From: Kosakonia oryziphila
GTDB taxonomy: Bacteria > Pseudomonadota > Gammaproteobacteria > Enterobacterales > Enterobacteriaceae
Assembly (NCBI RefSeq): GCF_900094795.1
Contig: NZ_FMBC01000004.1
Location: 62,001-126,000 of the forward strand
Direction of reading: 5' to 3'
Length of the DNA: 64,000 nucleotides
A model generated the notes under the pieces. It was not told the origin of the DNA and made no database searches. It worked only from the letters and a program-made list of their open reading frames with translations. Both the position numbers and the translations under genes were made by a program. Positions 16,316 to 24,567 of the stretch are shown here, one piece after another. The stretch's first letter is position 1. The number at the start of each line of letters is the position of its first letter.

Positions 16316-17578
16316 ATGCCACGCTCACTACACCAGACCGATACCGACCTGAATGCCGAAAACCTGCTGCGGTTGCCTGCTGAATTTGGCTGCCCGGTAT
16401 GGGTTTATGACGCGCAAATTATTCGTGCACAAATCGCCAAACTCAGTGCGTTTGATGTGGTGCGTTTTGCGCAAAAGGCGTGCTCAAACATTCATATTCT
16501 GCGCCTGATGCGTGAGCAGGGTGTGAAAGTCGATTCGGTGTCGTTGGGCGAGATCGAGCGTGCATTAGCGGCGGGTTACGATCCGCAAACGCACCCGGAC
16601 GATATTGTGTTCACTGCCGATGTGATTGATGACGCCACGCTGGCGCGGGTTAGCGAGTTGGGCATTGCGGTGAACGCTGGTTCCGTCGATATGCTGGAAC
16701 AGCTCGGCGCCGTTTCACCGGGCCATCGCGTCTGGCTGCGCGTCAACCCCGGCTTTGGCCACGGCCACAGCCAGAAAACCAATACCGGCGGTGAAAACAG
16801 CAAACACGGTATCTGGTACAGCGATCTCAATGCGGCTCTGGTGGTGATACAGCGCTATCAGTTGAAACTGGCGGGCATTCACATGCACATCGGTTCCGGC
16901 GTTGATTACGGCCATCTTGAACAGGTGTGCGGCGCGATGGTACGCCAGGTGGTGGATTTCGGCCAGGATCTGCCAGCGATCTCTGCCGGTGGCGGGCTCT
17001 CCATTCCCTATCATGAAGGGGAAGATCAGGTTGATACGGCTCACTATTTTGGCTTGTGGAATGCCGCGCGCGAGCAAATCGCGAAACATCTCGGCCATGC
17101 GGTGAAACTGGAGATTGAGCCTGGACGTTTCCTGGTGGCGGAATCCGGCGTGCTGGTATCGCAGGTACGCAGTGTGAAGAATATGGGCTGCCGCCACTTT
17201 GTGCTGATCGACGCCGGTTTTAACGATCTGATGCGCCCGGCAATGTATGGCAGCTATCACCACATTACTGCGCTGGCCGCTGATGGCCGCGATCTGCGTC
17301 AGGCTGAACTTATCGACACCGTGGTTGCGGGGCCGCTGTGTGAATCCGGCGATGTCTTTACCCAACAAGAGGGTGGGAAAGTGGAAACCCGCGCGCTGCC
17401 TGCGGTAAAAGCGGGGGATTATCTGGTGCTGCATGATACCGGCGCGTATGGCGCATCGATGTCGTCAAACTACAACAGCCGCCCGTTGCTGCCGGAAGTG
17501 CTTTTTGATCATGGCGTTGCGCGCCTGATCCGCCGTCGTCAGACCATCGACGAGCTGCTGGCGCTGGAGCAGTTCTAA
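16316..17578 (+). CDS. lysA: Diaminopimelate decarboxylase LysA
   Basis: PLP enzyme of 420 residues, the last step of lysine synthesis (meso-diaminopimelate to lysine plus CO2). Lys54 in FAQKACSN is the PLP lysine. The glycine-rich phosphate loop (SAGGGLSIPY) and the CESGDVF active-site segment are present. ATG 16316 with GACGGAG upstream is preferred over ATG 16298. It is divergent from lysR and its stop overlaps the stop of the LacI-family gene at 17575 by four bases. Confidence 0.96.
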   Translation: MPRSLHQTDTDLNAENLLRLPAEFGCPVWVYDAQIIRAQIAKLSAFDVVRFAQKACSNIHILRLMREQGVKVDSVSLGEIERALAAGYDPQTHPDDIVFTADVIDDATLARVSELGIAVNAGSVDMLEQLGAVSPGHRVWLRVNPGFGHGHSQKTNTGGENSKHGIWYSDLNAALVVIQRYQLKLAGIHMHIGSGVDYGHLEQVCGAMVRQVVDFGQDLPAISAGGGLSIPYHEGEDQVDTAHYFGLWNAAREQIAKHLGHAVKLEIEPGRFLVAESGVLVSQVRSVKNMGCRHFVLIDAGFNDLMRPAMYGSYHHITALAADGRDLRQAELIDTVVAGPLCESGDVFTQQEGGKVETRALPAVKAGDYLVLHDTGAYGASMSSNYNSRPLLPEVLFDHGVARLIRRRQTIDELLALEQF

Positions 17579-18585
17579 TCCTGATACGGTCCTGCCGCCA
17601 CCGAGTCGCGCAATACCAGCGTGCCGGTAAACGGTGGGATCGGTTCAATTTTGTCGGCATTCGCCAGTTTGATAGCCTGATCGATAGCGGTGGTGATCAT
17701 GGTATCGATCGGCAGATAGACCGTTGACAGCCCTGGCTCCAGCCAGCGGGCGCTGGGCGCATCATCAAAACCAAACAGCGAAATATCCTGCGGAATGCGC
17801 AACCCGGCCTGGTAAAGCGCCTTCGACGCGCCGAGCGCCATATCATCGTTACAGGCGAACAAGGCGCTGAAATGCGTTCCTTCCTGCAACATTTCACGGC
17901 ACAATTCATAGCCGCGCGTCATGGTGGCGTCGCCGTATTTTACTCTTCCCTCATCCCAGTTAATGCCGTGTTTTTCCAGCGCCTTACGATATCCCATTAG
18001 TCGCGCTTTGCCTGTGGGGGTATGAATCGGCACGGTGATGCAGGCGATCTCGCGATGGCCAAGGCCCGCCAGATAATCCACCGCCTGGAAAGCGGCATCC
18101 TGCTGCTCGAAGAAGACACATTTGTCATGGGCCTGGGATAATTCGCGGTTGATCACTATCAGCGGCATCGGCGTTTCATCGATCAAACGTAGGATACTCT
18201 TTTCACTCATAAAACGGGTGTAGAGAATAATGGCATCGCAGCGCCGGTCCGCCAGCATCTGCACCGCCAGCATTTCCCGCTCCGGCGTGTCGTGACCGTC
18301 GGTGACAATCAACTGCTTACCGTGAAATTCAGTCCGGCGCGAAGCCTGCTGTAGCAGGCAACCAAAATAGAAACCGTCAAAGCTGGAAACCACCAGGCCA
18401 ATGCTATTACTGGTGCGATTCGCCAGCGATTGCGCCAGAAAATTGGGGCGATACCCCAGCTCTTCCATCGCCTTAAAAACCTGAGCGCGGGTGCTCTCTT
18501 TGACTTGCCCCGTCTTGTTGAGCACCCGGGAAACCGTCGCTTTCGACACGCCTGCGCGTAGTGAAACATCCAGCATTGTGACCAT
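17575..18585 (-). CDS. LacI-family repressor, AscG-like
   Basis: LacI/GalR-family repressor of 336 residues. The N-terminal HTH (MLDVSLRAGVSKATVSRVL, about residues 4-22) is followed by the hinge and the sugar-binding domain. It begins like AscG of the E. coli arbutin-salicin-cellobiose operon (M-x-TMLxV-RAGVSKATVSRVL) and stays similar throughout, so a beta-glucoside ligand is plausible. It is divergent from the PTS/GH1 operon at 18858, the obvious target. It is not galR, which lies at 22958. This gene and the operon are absent from this position in E. coli. Confidence 0.85.
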   Translation of the reverse strand: MVTMLDVSLRAGVSKATVSRVLNKTGQVKESTRAQVFKAMEELGYRPNFLAQSLANRTSNSIGLVVSSFDGFYFGCLLQQASRRTEFHGKQLIVTDGHDTPEREMLAVQMLADRRCDAIILYTRFMSEKSILRLIDETPMPLIVINRELSQAHDKCVFFEQQDAAFQAVDYLAGLGHREIACITVPIHTPTGKARLMGYRKALEKHGINWDEGRVKYGDATMTRGYELCREMLQEGTHFSALFACNDDMALGASKALYQAGLRIPQDISLFGFDDAPSARWLEPGLSTVYLPIDTMITTAIDQAIKLANADKIEPIPPFTGTLVLRDSVAAGPYQD

Positions 18586-18694
18586 GACACGCTCTCCGCA
18601 TTAATGGGAGGCAGTTTAACACACTCATTGCGCGGGTTAAGACGCAGCGATCTGGTTTGGCTTAAGTACGGAAATATCCCTGAAAAAACTAAGG

Positions 18695-18798
18695 TGGTAT
18701 GCCAATGTGGGTAATCGCCTCGTTTTGGAATACCAGTAGAGGGCTTGCGAGCCGTGTCACAGAACTTTTCCAGCGCTATCGCTATTTTTGGTATGCCA
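18695..18798 (+). promoter_or_regulatory. Control region of the PTS/GH1 operon: three TGG-N4-CCA operators and a CRP site
   Basis: Operator-like palindromes stand at 18695-18704 (TGGTATGCCA), 18726-18735 (TGGAATACCA) and 18789-18798 (TGGTATGCCA). Their spacings are 31 and 63 bases, about three and six helical turns. A CRP site TGCGA-N6-TCACA (9 of 10) sits at 18746-18761 between the second and third. The motif resembles the ExuR/UxuR operator (TTGGTATACCAA) and so fits the GntR-family protein encoded by the third gene of the operon. Confidence 0.65.
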
Positions 18799-18857
18799 AA
18801 TGGAATCCGGCTGTATACCTGTACCGATAAAAAGCCCCTTAACTGAGGTGTGACCCT

Positions 18858-20186
18858 ATGGCCCTACAAGAAAAACTCATCGATTCTCTGGGTAGTTTCG
18901 CCACCAAGTTCAACAGCTATCGCTATATCATGGCGATCAAATCTTCGTTTATTACGCTGATGCCGGTCATTATTGTCGGCGCGTTCTCGGTGTTGATTTC
19001 CAACATGGTGCTGGATCCGAAAAATGGTCTCGCCAGCTTCCAGGCGCTGTCGTTTCTCGCTGCGCTAAAACCGATTACCAGCGCCCTTAACTACGCCACG
19101 CTGAACTTTCTCAACATTGGCGCGGTGTTCTTAATTGGGATTGAACTGGGGCGCATTAACGGCATCAAGTCGTTGTTTCCCGGTCTGCTGGCGGTGATCT
19201 GTTTTATCTGCGTGACGCCCACCACCGTCGAGATGCTGGTGGATGGTCAGATGCACGTAGTGAAAGATGTGCTGCTGCGCCAGTTCTCCGATACCCGCAG
19301 CCTGTTCCTCGGCATGTTTATCGCCATTTTGTCGGTGGAAGTTTACTGTTGGCTGGAAAATCGCGAGAGCCTGAAGATCAAAATGCCGGATACCGTGCCG
19401 CCGAATGTTTCCGCCTCGTTTTCGGCGCTGATCCCGGCGATCATTACCACCACGCTGATCGCCACTTTCGGTTTCGTCTTCCATCAGGTGACCGGCATGT
19501 ATCTGTATGACGCCGTTTATCAGGTGGTGCAGCAACCACTGGAGCGCGTCGTACAAAGCCTGCCCGGCATTTTGCTGCTGATGTTTGTCGCGCAACTGTT
19601 TTGGGTGATCGGCATTCACGGTAATCAGATGATCAAACCGATCCGCGAGCCGCTACTGCTGGGGGCGATCACCGTCAATATGAGCGCCTTTGAACAGGGT
19701 AAAGAGGTGCCGAACATCATCACCATGCCGTTCTGGGATGTGTACATGAGTATCGGCGGTTCCGGCCTGACCATCGGGCTGCTGATTGCGGTAATGATCG
19801 CTACAAAACGCAAAGAGATGAAAGAGATCGCCAAGCTATCAATAGGGCCGGGGATCTTCAATATTAACGAGCCGGTGATCTTCGGTATGCCGATCATGCT
19901 GAACCCGATCCTTGCCATCCCGTTCATTATCACCCCGCTGGTGACCGGCTCGATCGGCTACTTTGCGACGGTAACCGGTTTTGCCGGGAAAGCGGTGGTG
20001 ATGGTGCCCTGGACGACGCCGCCGTTGATCAATGCCTGGCTCTCCACTGCGGGTTCGATGGGCGCGGTGGTTACCCAGTTAATTTGCATTATTACTGCCG
20101 TCGTTATCTATCTGCCGTTTGTGAAGATCGCCTCCCGCCGCGCAGAACAGGCGCAATTACAGGCGCAAGCCGCCAACAATGCATGA
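18858..20186 (+). CDS. PTS EIIC component, cellobiose/beta-glucoside type
   Basis: Membrane component of a lactose/cellobiose-family PTS, 442 residues with about ten helices. Conserved EIIC segments include WVIGIHGNQM and NINEPVIFG, the glycosyl-binding region. No EIIA or EIIB gene lies in the window, so phosphate must come from a partner encoded elsewhere, for example a ChbA/ChbB-like pair (inference). First gene of the operon, with GAGGTGTGA before the ATG. The gene for the 6-phospho-beta-glucosidase follows after seven bases, so the imported sugar is likely a beta-glucoside phosphorylated at C6. Confidence 0.88.
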   Translation: MALQEKLIDSLGSFATKFNSYRYIMAIKSSFITLMPVIIVGAFSVLISNMVLDPKNGLASFQALSFLAALKPITSALNYATLNFLNIGAVFLIGIELGRINGIKSLFPGLLAVICFICVTPTTVEMLVDGQMHVVKDVLLRQFSDTRSLFLGMFIAILSVEVYCWLENRESLKIKMPDTVPPNVSASFSALIPAIITTTLIATFGFVFHQVTGMYLYDAVYQVVQQPLERVVQSLPGILLLMFVAQLFWVIGIHGNQMIKPIREPLLLGAITVNMSAFEQGKEVPNIITMPFWDVYMSIGGSGLTIGLLIAVMIATKRKEMKEIAKLSIGPGIFNINEPVIFGMPIMLNPILAIPFIITPLVTGSIGYFATVTGFAGKAVVMVPWTTPPLINAWLSTAGSMGAVVTQLICIITAVVIYLPFVKIASRRAEQAQLQAQAANNA

Positions 20187-20193
20187 GGATGCT

Positions 20194-21621
20194 ATGAGTA
20201 CAAAAAACATTGCCATCCCGCCGTCGTTTATTCTGGGCGCGGCGGCATCGGCCTGGCAAACCGAAGGCTGGGAAGGGAAAAAAGCGGGTCAGGATTCGTG
20301 GCTTGATCTCTGGTACAAAAACGATCGCCACGTCTGGCATGAAGGTTATGGCCCGGCGGTAGCAACAAATTTCTACCAGCGTTTTCGCGAAGATGTGCAA
20401 CTGATGAAGCTGGCGGGGCTGACCCACTACCGCACCTCGATCAACTGGTCGCGCTTTCTCACCGATTACGAGCAGGCCGTGGTAGATGAGACTTACGCCA
20501 GCTATTACGACCAGCTTTTTGATGAGATGCAGCGCCACGGTATTACGCCGATGATCTGCCTGGAGCACTACGAACTGCCGGGTTATCTGCTGGAAACGTA
20601 CGGTGGGTGGGCATCGAAGAGAGTGGTCGAACTCTATCTGCTGTATGTTGAGAAAGTGTTTGAGCGCTTCCACCATAAAGTGACGCGCTGGTTTACCTTT
20701 AATGAACCGATTGTGGTGCAAACTCGTGTTTACCTTGATGCGCTGCGTTGGCCGTATGAGCAGAACACCAACACCTGGATGCAGTGGAATCACCACAAAA
20801 ACCTGGCGACGGCAAAAGTGGTGAAGCTGTTTCGCGAGAAGGGCTACGCCGGAACCGTCGGTTGCATCCTCAACCCGGAAGTGACTTACCCGCGTTCCAG
20901 CGCCCCGCACGATGTGCTGGCGGCACAGCGTTACGATCTCTTCTATAACCGCGTGTTCCTCGATCCGCTGGTGAAAGGCCACTATCCGCAGGAGCTGGTG
21001 GATTTGCTGGAAAAACATAATGTTAAATGGGATTACAGTGCAGAGGAACTGGCGATCATCCGTGACAACACCGTCGATGAACTGGGTATCAATCTTTACT
21101 ATCCGCATCGTGTGAAAGCGCCGTCGCGCGCCTGGCACCCGGAGACACCGTTCCATCCGGCGTATTACTATGAGCCGTTTGAGTTGCCAGGCCGAAAGAT
21201 GAACAAATCGCGCGGCTGGGAGATCCTGCCGGAGATCATCTATGACATGGCGATGCGCATAAAAAACGAGTATGGCAACATTCCGTGGTTTGTTGCGGAA
21301 AGCGGCATGGGCGTGGAGAACGAAGGGCAGTTCCGCAATGCCGAAGGAACCATCGAGGATGATTACCGCATTGAGTTCATCGCCGCACATCTGTATCAGA
21401 CACTGCGGGCGCGGGAAGCGGGCGCGAACTGCCAAGGTTATATGCTGTGGGCGTTTACCGACAATGTTTCGCCAATGAACGCCTTTAAAAACCGTTATGG
21501 GTTGGTGGAGATCGATCTGCAACACAACCGCGATCGGCGGGCGAAAAAATCGCTGCGCTGGTTCCGCGCGCTGAGTGATGAACGCCGGTTGACCCTTACC
21601 CTTGATGATGAAGTAAGATAG
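20194..21621 (+). CDS. Glycoside hydrolase family 1, 6-phospho-beta-glucosidase-like
   Basis: GH1 (beta/alpha)8 enzyme of 475 residues. Acid/base Glu171 is in TFNEP and the nucleophile Glu369 in AESGMG. GH1 proteins usually have ENG here, so Asn is replaced by Ser. Other subsite residues are Gln22 (SAWQTEG) and the HYELP motif (125-129). Ser426, Lys432 and Tyr435 in NVSPMNAFKNRY fit the 6-phosphate pocket. It should split the phosphorylated beta-glucoside brought in by the EIIC. The in-frame ATG at 20179 lies inside the EIIC gene; ATG 20194 has TGAGGA at the right distance. It is separated by 31 bases from the regulator gene. Confidence 0.85.
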   Translation: MSTKNIAIPPSFILGAAASAWQTEGWEGKKAGQDSWLDLWYKNDRHVWHEGYGPAVATNFYQRFREDVQLMKLAGLTHYRTSINWSRFLTDYEQAVVDETYASYYDQLFDEMQRHGITPMICLEHYELPGYLLETYGGWASKRVVELYLLYVEKVFERFHHKVTRWFTFNEPIVVQTRVYLDALRWPYEQNTNTWMQWNHHKNLATAKVVKLFREKGYAGTVGCILNPEVTYPRSSAPHDVLAAQRYDLFYNRVFLDPLVKGHYPQELVDLLEKHNVKWDYSAEELAIIRDNTVDELGINLYYPHRVKAPSRAWHPETPFHPAYYYEPFELPGRKMNKSRGWEILPEIIYDMAMRIKNEYGNIPWFVAESGMGVENEGQFRNAEGTIEDDYRIEFIAAHLYQTLRAREAGANCQGYMLWAFTDNVSPMNAFKNRYGLVEIDLQHNRDRRAKKSLRWFRALSDERRLTLTLDDEVR

Positions 21622-21652
21622 CGCGCAATAACTGATAAGTGCAGGTGATATT

Positions 21653-22426
21653 GTGGAGAAGGCCGTCGTTCCGCCGGAAAAAAAACAGTACCAGGAGATT
21701 GGCGAGGATCTACGCGAGCAAATCATCCAGGGGCATTATCCCGTTGGCTCCCGTCTGCCGCCGGAGCGCAATATTGCCGAAAAATATGGCGTCAGCCGCA
21801 CCATTGTGCGCGAAGCGCTGTTGATGCTGGAATTGCAGGGCACGGTTGATATTCGCCAGGGTTCGGGTGTCTATGTAATGCGTATTCCGCAGGCTCATGA
21901 AAACGAGGAAGAGCGCTTTCTCAGCAGCGATGTTGGCCCGTTCGAGATCCTGCAAGCACGCCAACTACTGGAGAGTAATATTGCTGCCTTTGCGGCGACG
22001 ATGGCGACGCGAGCGGATGTTGACAATCTGCGGCGCATTCTCGAACAGGAGCAGCGCGCTATCGCCCTGAATGACACCACCCAGGACAACAGCAAGATGT
22101 TTCATCTGGTGCTGGCCGGGGCTTCGCAAAACCAGATGCTGCTGGCAACGGTGGAGAGTATCTGGCACCAGATGGACAGCAGCCCGCTGTGGCAACAGTT
22201 TAATGTGCATATTGCCAGCCGTCCGTATCGGCTGAAATGGCTGGGCGACCGGCAAACACTGCTGGCAGCGGTGCGTCGCCGCGATGTGATGGGCGCATGG
22301 CAGTCGATGTGGCAGCATCTGGAAAATGTCAAAAAAAGCCTGCTGGAGTTATCTGATGAAGATGCGCCGGACTTCGATGGCTATCTGTTTGAGTCCGTTC
22401 CCATCTTCCAGGGGAAACTAATGTGA
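21653..22426 (+). CDS. GntR/FadR-family regulator, ExuR/UxuR-like
   Basis: FadR-subfamily regulator of 257 residues. The winged HTH covers residues 12-75 (LREQIIQGHYPVGSRLPPER; YGVSRTIVREALLMLE). The all-helical effector domain carries PFEILQARQLLESNIAAFAA and the C-terminal MWQHLENVKKSLLE and YLFES, very like UxuR and ExuR. Those regulators sense hexuronate intermediates, so its place in a beta-glucoside operon is odd. It starts at GTG after AGGTG. Its stop overlaps the GTG of the acetyltransferase. The likely targets are the TGG-N4-CCA sites upstream of the operon. Confidence 0.85.
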   Translation: MEKAVVPPEKKQYQEIGEDLREQIIQGHYPVGSRLPPERNIAEKYGVSRTIVREALLMLELQGTVDIRQGSGVYVMRIPQAHENEEERFLSSDVGPFEILQARQLLESNIAAFAATMATRADVDNLRRILEQEQRAIALNDTTQDNSKMFHLVLAGASQNQMLLATVESIWHQMDSSPLWQQFNVHIASRPYRLKWLGDRQTLLAAVRRRDVMGAWQSMWQHLENVKKSLLELSDEDAPDFDGYLFESVPIFQGKLM

Positions 22427-22872
22427 AAATTCTTCCTCTCTACGAAGTGCCATACTTTGCGGCGCAGGTTATCGAGTGGCTGTGGCATGAGTTTGGCGAT
22501 TCCCTGCCGCGCGATTTTTTCGCCAGCATTATTGATCACAGCCAGACGCCGGGCGCGTTACCGCTGTCGTTTGTGCTGGTTGACGGCGATGAATTGCTGG
22601 CAACCGTGGGGCTATGGCGTTGCGATTTGATCAGCCGTCAGGATCTCTTTCCGTGGCTGGCCGCGCTGTATGTAAAAGAAAGTGCGCGTGGACAGGGGCT
22701 GGCCGGGCAGCTACAGCAGCATGTGATGGCGCAAGCAAAAGCAATGGGATTTAACCAGTTACACCTCTATTCTGCCTGCCGCGATTTTTATGAGCGCTAC
22801 GGCTGGGAGTATATTGGCGACGGGCTGGATTATCCGGATACCCTTGTGCATTTGTATCGCATTGCGCTGTGA
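22423..22872 (+). CDS. GNAT-family N-acetyltransferase
   Basis: 149-residue GNAT protein with the acetyl-CoA motif LYVKESARGQGLAGQL (about residues 84-99) and the motif B segment HLYSACRDFYERYGW. The GTG start overlaps the preceding stop (GTGA), so it is translationally coupled to the regulator. The acceptor is unknown. Placement suggests a sugar amine, an antibiotic-like aglycone or a protein of the pathway, but none of these can be told from sequence. Confidence 0.8.
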   Translation: MKILPLYEVPYFAAQVIEWLWHEFGDSLPRDFFASIIDHSQTPGALPLSFVLVDGDELLATVGLWRCDLISRQDLFPWLAALYVKESARGQGLAGQLQQHVMAQAKAMGFNQLHLYSACRDFYERYGWEYIGDGLDYPDTLVHLYRIAL

Positions 22873-22898
22873 GTTTTTCGGCCAAATGCAGAGGAGTA

Positions 22899-22935
22899 TG
22901 CAGGCCGGATAAGCGTTAGCGCCTTCCGGCCTGCA
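22899..22935. repeat. REP unit between the acetyltransferase and galR
   Basis: TGCAGGCCGGA at 22899-22909 is complementary to TCCGGCCTGCA at 22925-22935, with AAGCGTTAGCGCC-type interior. Convergent genes share it as a terminator-like structure. Confidence 0.85.
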
Positions 22936-22957
22936 ATAAGACTCAAGGCAGCCTGCG

Positions 22958-23965
22958 TTAACTCTCCTGCGGGGCAATCACTGAATGGCGGCGAACCAGC
23001 GTCGGGTTAAACAGATGTGTTACCTCCGGTAGCGGCCGGTTTTCCGCCAGCGCCAGCGCCAGCTCGGCGGCCTGTGTCGCCATGGTGACAATTGGGTAAC
23101 GAACGGTGGTCAGCCGGGGGCGCACATAGCGCGACACCAGCACATCGTCAAAGCCAATCAGCGAAATCTCGCCCGGCACATTGATGCCATTATCATTAAG
23201 TACGCCCATTGCGCCTGCTGCCATGGAATCGTTGTAACAGGCGACGGCGGTGAAGTTTCTGCCGCGACCTAACAGTTCGGTCATCGCCTGTTCGCCGCCG
23301 CTCTCGTCTGGCTCGGCAAACGTCACCAGCCGGTCATTGCACGGCAGGCCATTCTCTTTAAGCGCATCGTAATAACCCTGCAAACGATCTTCCGCGTCGG
23401 AAATGGCGTGGTTTGAGCAGAGGTAACCTATGCGCGTATGACCTTGCTGGATCAGGTGGCGGGTTGCCAGCCACGCGCCGTAGCGGTCGTCGAGTGCCAC
23501 GCAGCGCTGTTCAAAACCCGGCAGAATACGGTTGATTAGTACCATGCCTGGGATTTGCTTCATCAGCGAAGCCAGTGCTTCATCGGGGATGATCTTGGCG
23601 TGTACCACCAGCGCGCCGCAGCGATGGCGGATCAACTGCTCAATGGCTTTGCGCTCTTTCTCTTCGTTGTGGTAGCCGTTGCCAATCAGCAGAAAATTAC
23701 CGGTAGCGGAAGCGACTTGTTCAACGGCTTTTACCATCGCGCCGAAAAAGGGGTCTGAAACATCGCCCACCACCAGACCGACGGTTTCCGTAGATTGCTG
23801 CGCCAGCGCGCGGGCGTTGGCGTTCGGGTGATAATTCAGCGCATCCATTGCACTCTGCACCGCCAGCCGTGAGGATTCGCTCGCTTTTGGCGAGTCGTTA
23901 ATCACACGGGAAACCGTAGCAACGGAGACGCCAGCCAGCCGTGCTACATCTTTTATGGTCGCCAT
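22958..23965 (-). CDS. galR: Galactose operon repressor GalR
   Basis: LacI-family repressor of 335 residues, nearly identical along its length to E. coli GalR (starts MATIKDVARLAGVSVATVSRVI; DNA-binding HTH at 4-23). It represses galETK, galP, mgl and itself, and is released by galactose. The C-terminus is shorter than in E. coli by about eight residues. An operator lies just upstream of the ATG. Confidence 0.97.
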   Translation of the reverse strand: MATIKDVARLAGVSVATVSRVINDSPKASESSRLAVQSAMDALNYHPNANARALAQQSTETVGLVVGDVSDPFFGAMVKAVEQVASATGNFLLIGNGYHNEEKERKAIEQLIRHRCGALVVHAKIIPDEALASLMKQIPGMVLINRILPGFEQRCVALDDRYGAWLATRHLIQQGHTRIGYLCSNHAISDAEDRLQGYYDALKENGLPCNDRLVTFAEPDESGGEQAMTELLGRGRNFTAVACYNDSMAAGAMGVLNDNGINVPGEISLIGFDDVLVSRYVRPRLTTVRYPIVTMATQAAELALALAENRPLPEVTHLFNPTLVRRHSVIAPQES

Positions 23966-23981
23966 GGCGCACCTTCCTTAG

Positions 23982-23997
23982 GGGTAAGCGTTTACAC
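23982..23997 (-). promoter_or_regulatory. GalR/GalS operator upstream of galR
   Basis: GGGTAAGCGTTTACAC matches GTGTAANCGNTTACAC with a mismatch near the left end. It lies 17 bases before the start codon, consistent with the known autoregulation of galR. Confidence 0.75.
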
Positions 23998-24206
23998 ACT
24001 GCGTAGTGTTACGGAAAAGCGAAGGCTAATCAAGGTGGTTACCCGATGGCGGTGCGCAAACGTGAACTGACGCGGTGGAAAACCGTGGAGCCGTTACACA
24101 AAAAAGTTTTGCCGATTAATACAGGAAAAACCTTTAGTTACACTTTGCGCAAAGCTGTTTCGATTGTCTGCTGGTGACGCGTTCTCCCTCATGACAGAGT
24201 GGTTAT

Positions 24207-24289
24207 CCCAGAGGTATTGATAGGTGAGCGCAACCCCCGGGTTGCATACTCGAATTACACCAACCTGCGCAGATGCGCAGGTTTTTTTT
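24207..24289 (+). ncRNA. omrB: OmrB small RNA
   Basis: It begins CCCAGAGGTATTGATAGGTGA, the conserved seed of OmrA/OmrB, and ends in the terminator CCTGCGC-AGAT-GCGCAGG plus eight T. Length is about 83 nt. Hfq-dependent, OmpR-activated sRNA that represses outer-membrane protein and regulator mRNAs (ompT, cirA, csgD, ompR in E. coli). The seed GATAGGTGA and the AATTACACCA 3' part distinguish it from OmrA. Confidence 0.95.
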
Positions 24290-24397
24290 GCCCGCGTTGT
24301 AACAAGCTGAGTGAATCGACATACCTCGTTTCACTTCGGCTCATTCCCTTGCTTTTTCCCGCTGGCGGTATGTCCGCGTCAACGCCAAAATTAAGAT

Positions 24398-24484
24398 CCC
24401 AGAGGTATTGATTGGTGGTTTATTCGGTACGCTCTTCGTACTCATTTCTTGCACCAACCTGCGCGGACGCGCAGGTTTTTTTTT
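24398..24484 (+). ncRNA. omrA: OmrA small RNA
   Basis: It begins CCCAGAGGTATTGATTGGTG and contains TATTCGGTACGCTCTTCGTA, typical of OmrA. It ends in CCTGCGC-GGAC-GCGCAGG followed by nine T. It lies between omrB and aas on the same strand, as in E. coli. Both sRNAs share the 5' and 3' ends and differ in the middle. Confidence 0.95.
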
Positions 24485-24567
24485 GCTCTGAATTTCTCCT
24501 CCTGCACTTCTCGTGTAATCTGCCACAATTTGCAAACTTACTTATTTCACAAGCAAAAGGAGTTGAG

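Noticed and set aside
17575-18585. The LacI-family gene after lysA as galR
   Set aside because: In E. coli galR neighbours lysA, but this protein resembles AscG; the true galR, nearly identical to E. coli's, is at 22958-23965.
24412-24567. N-terminal extension of Aas
   Set aside because: It would be translated from OmrA sRNA sequence; the ATG at 24568 has AAGGAG and gives the family length.
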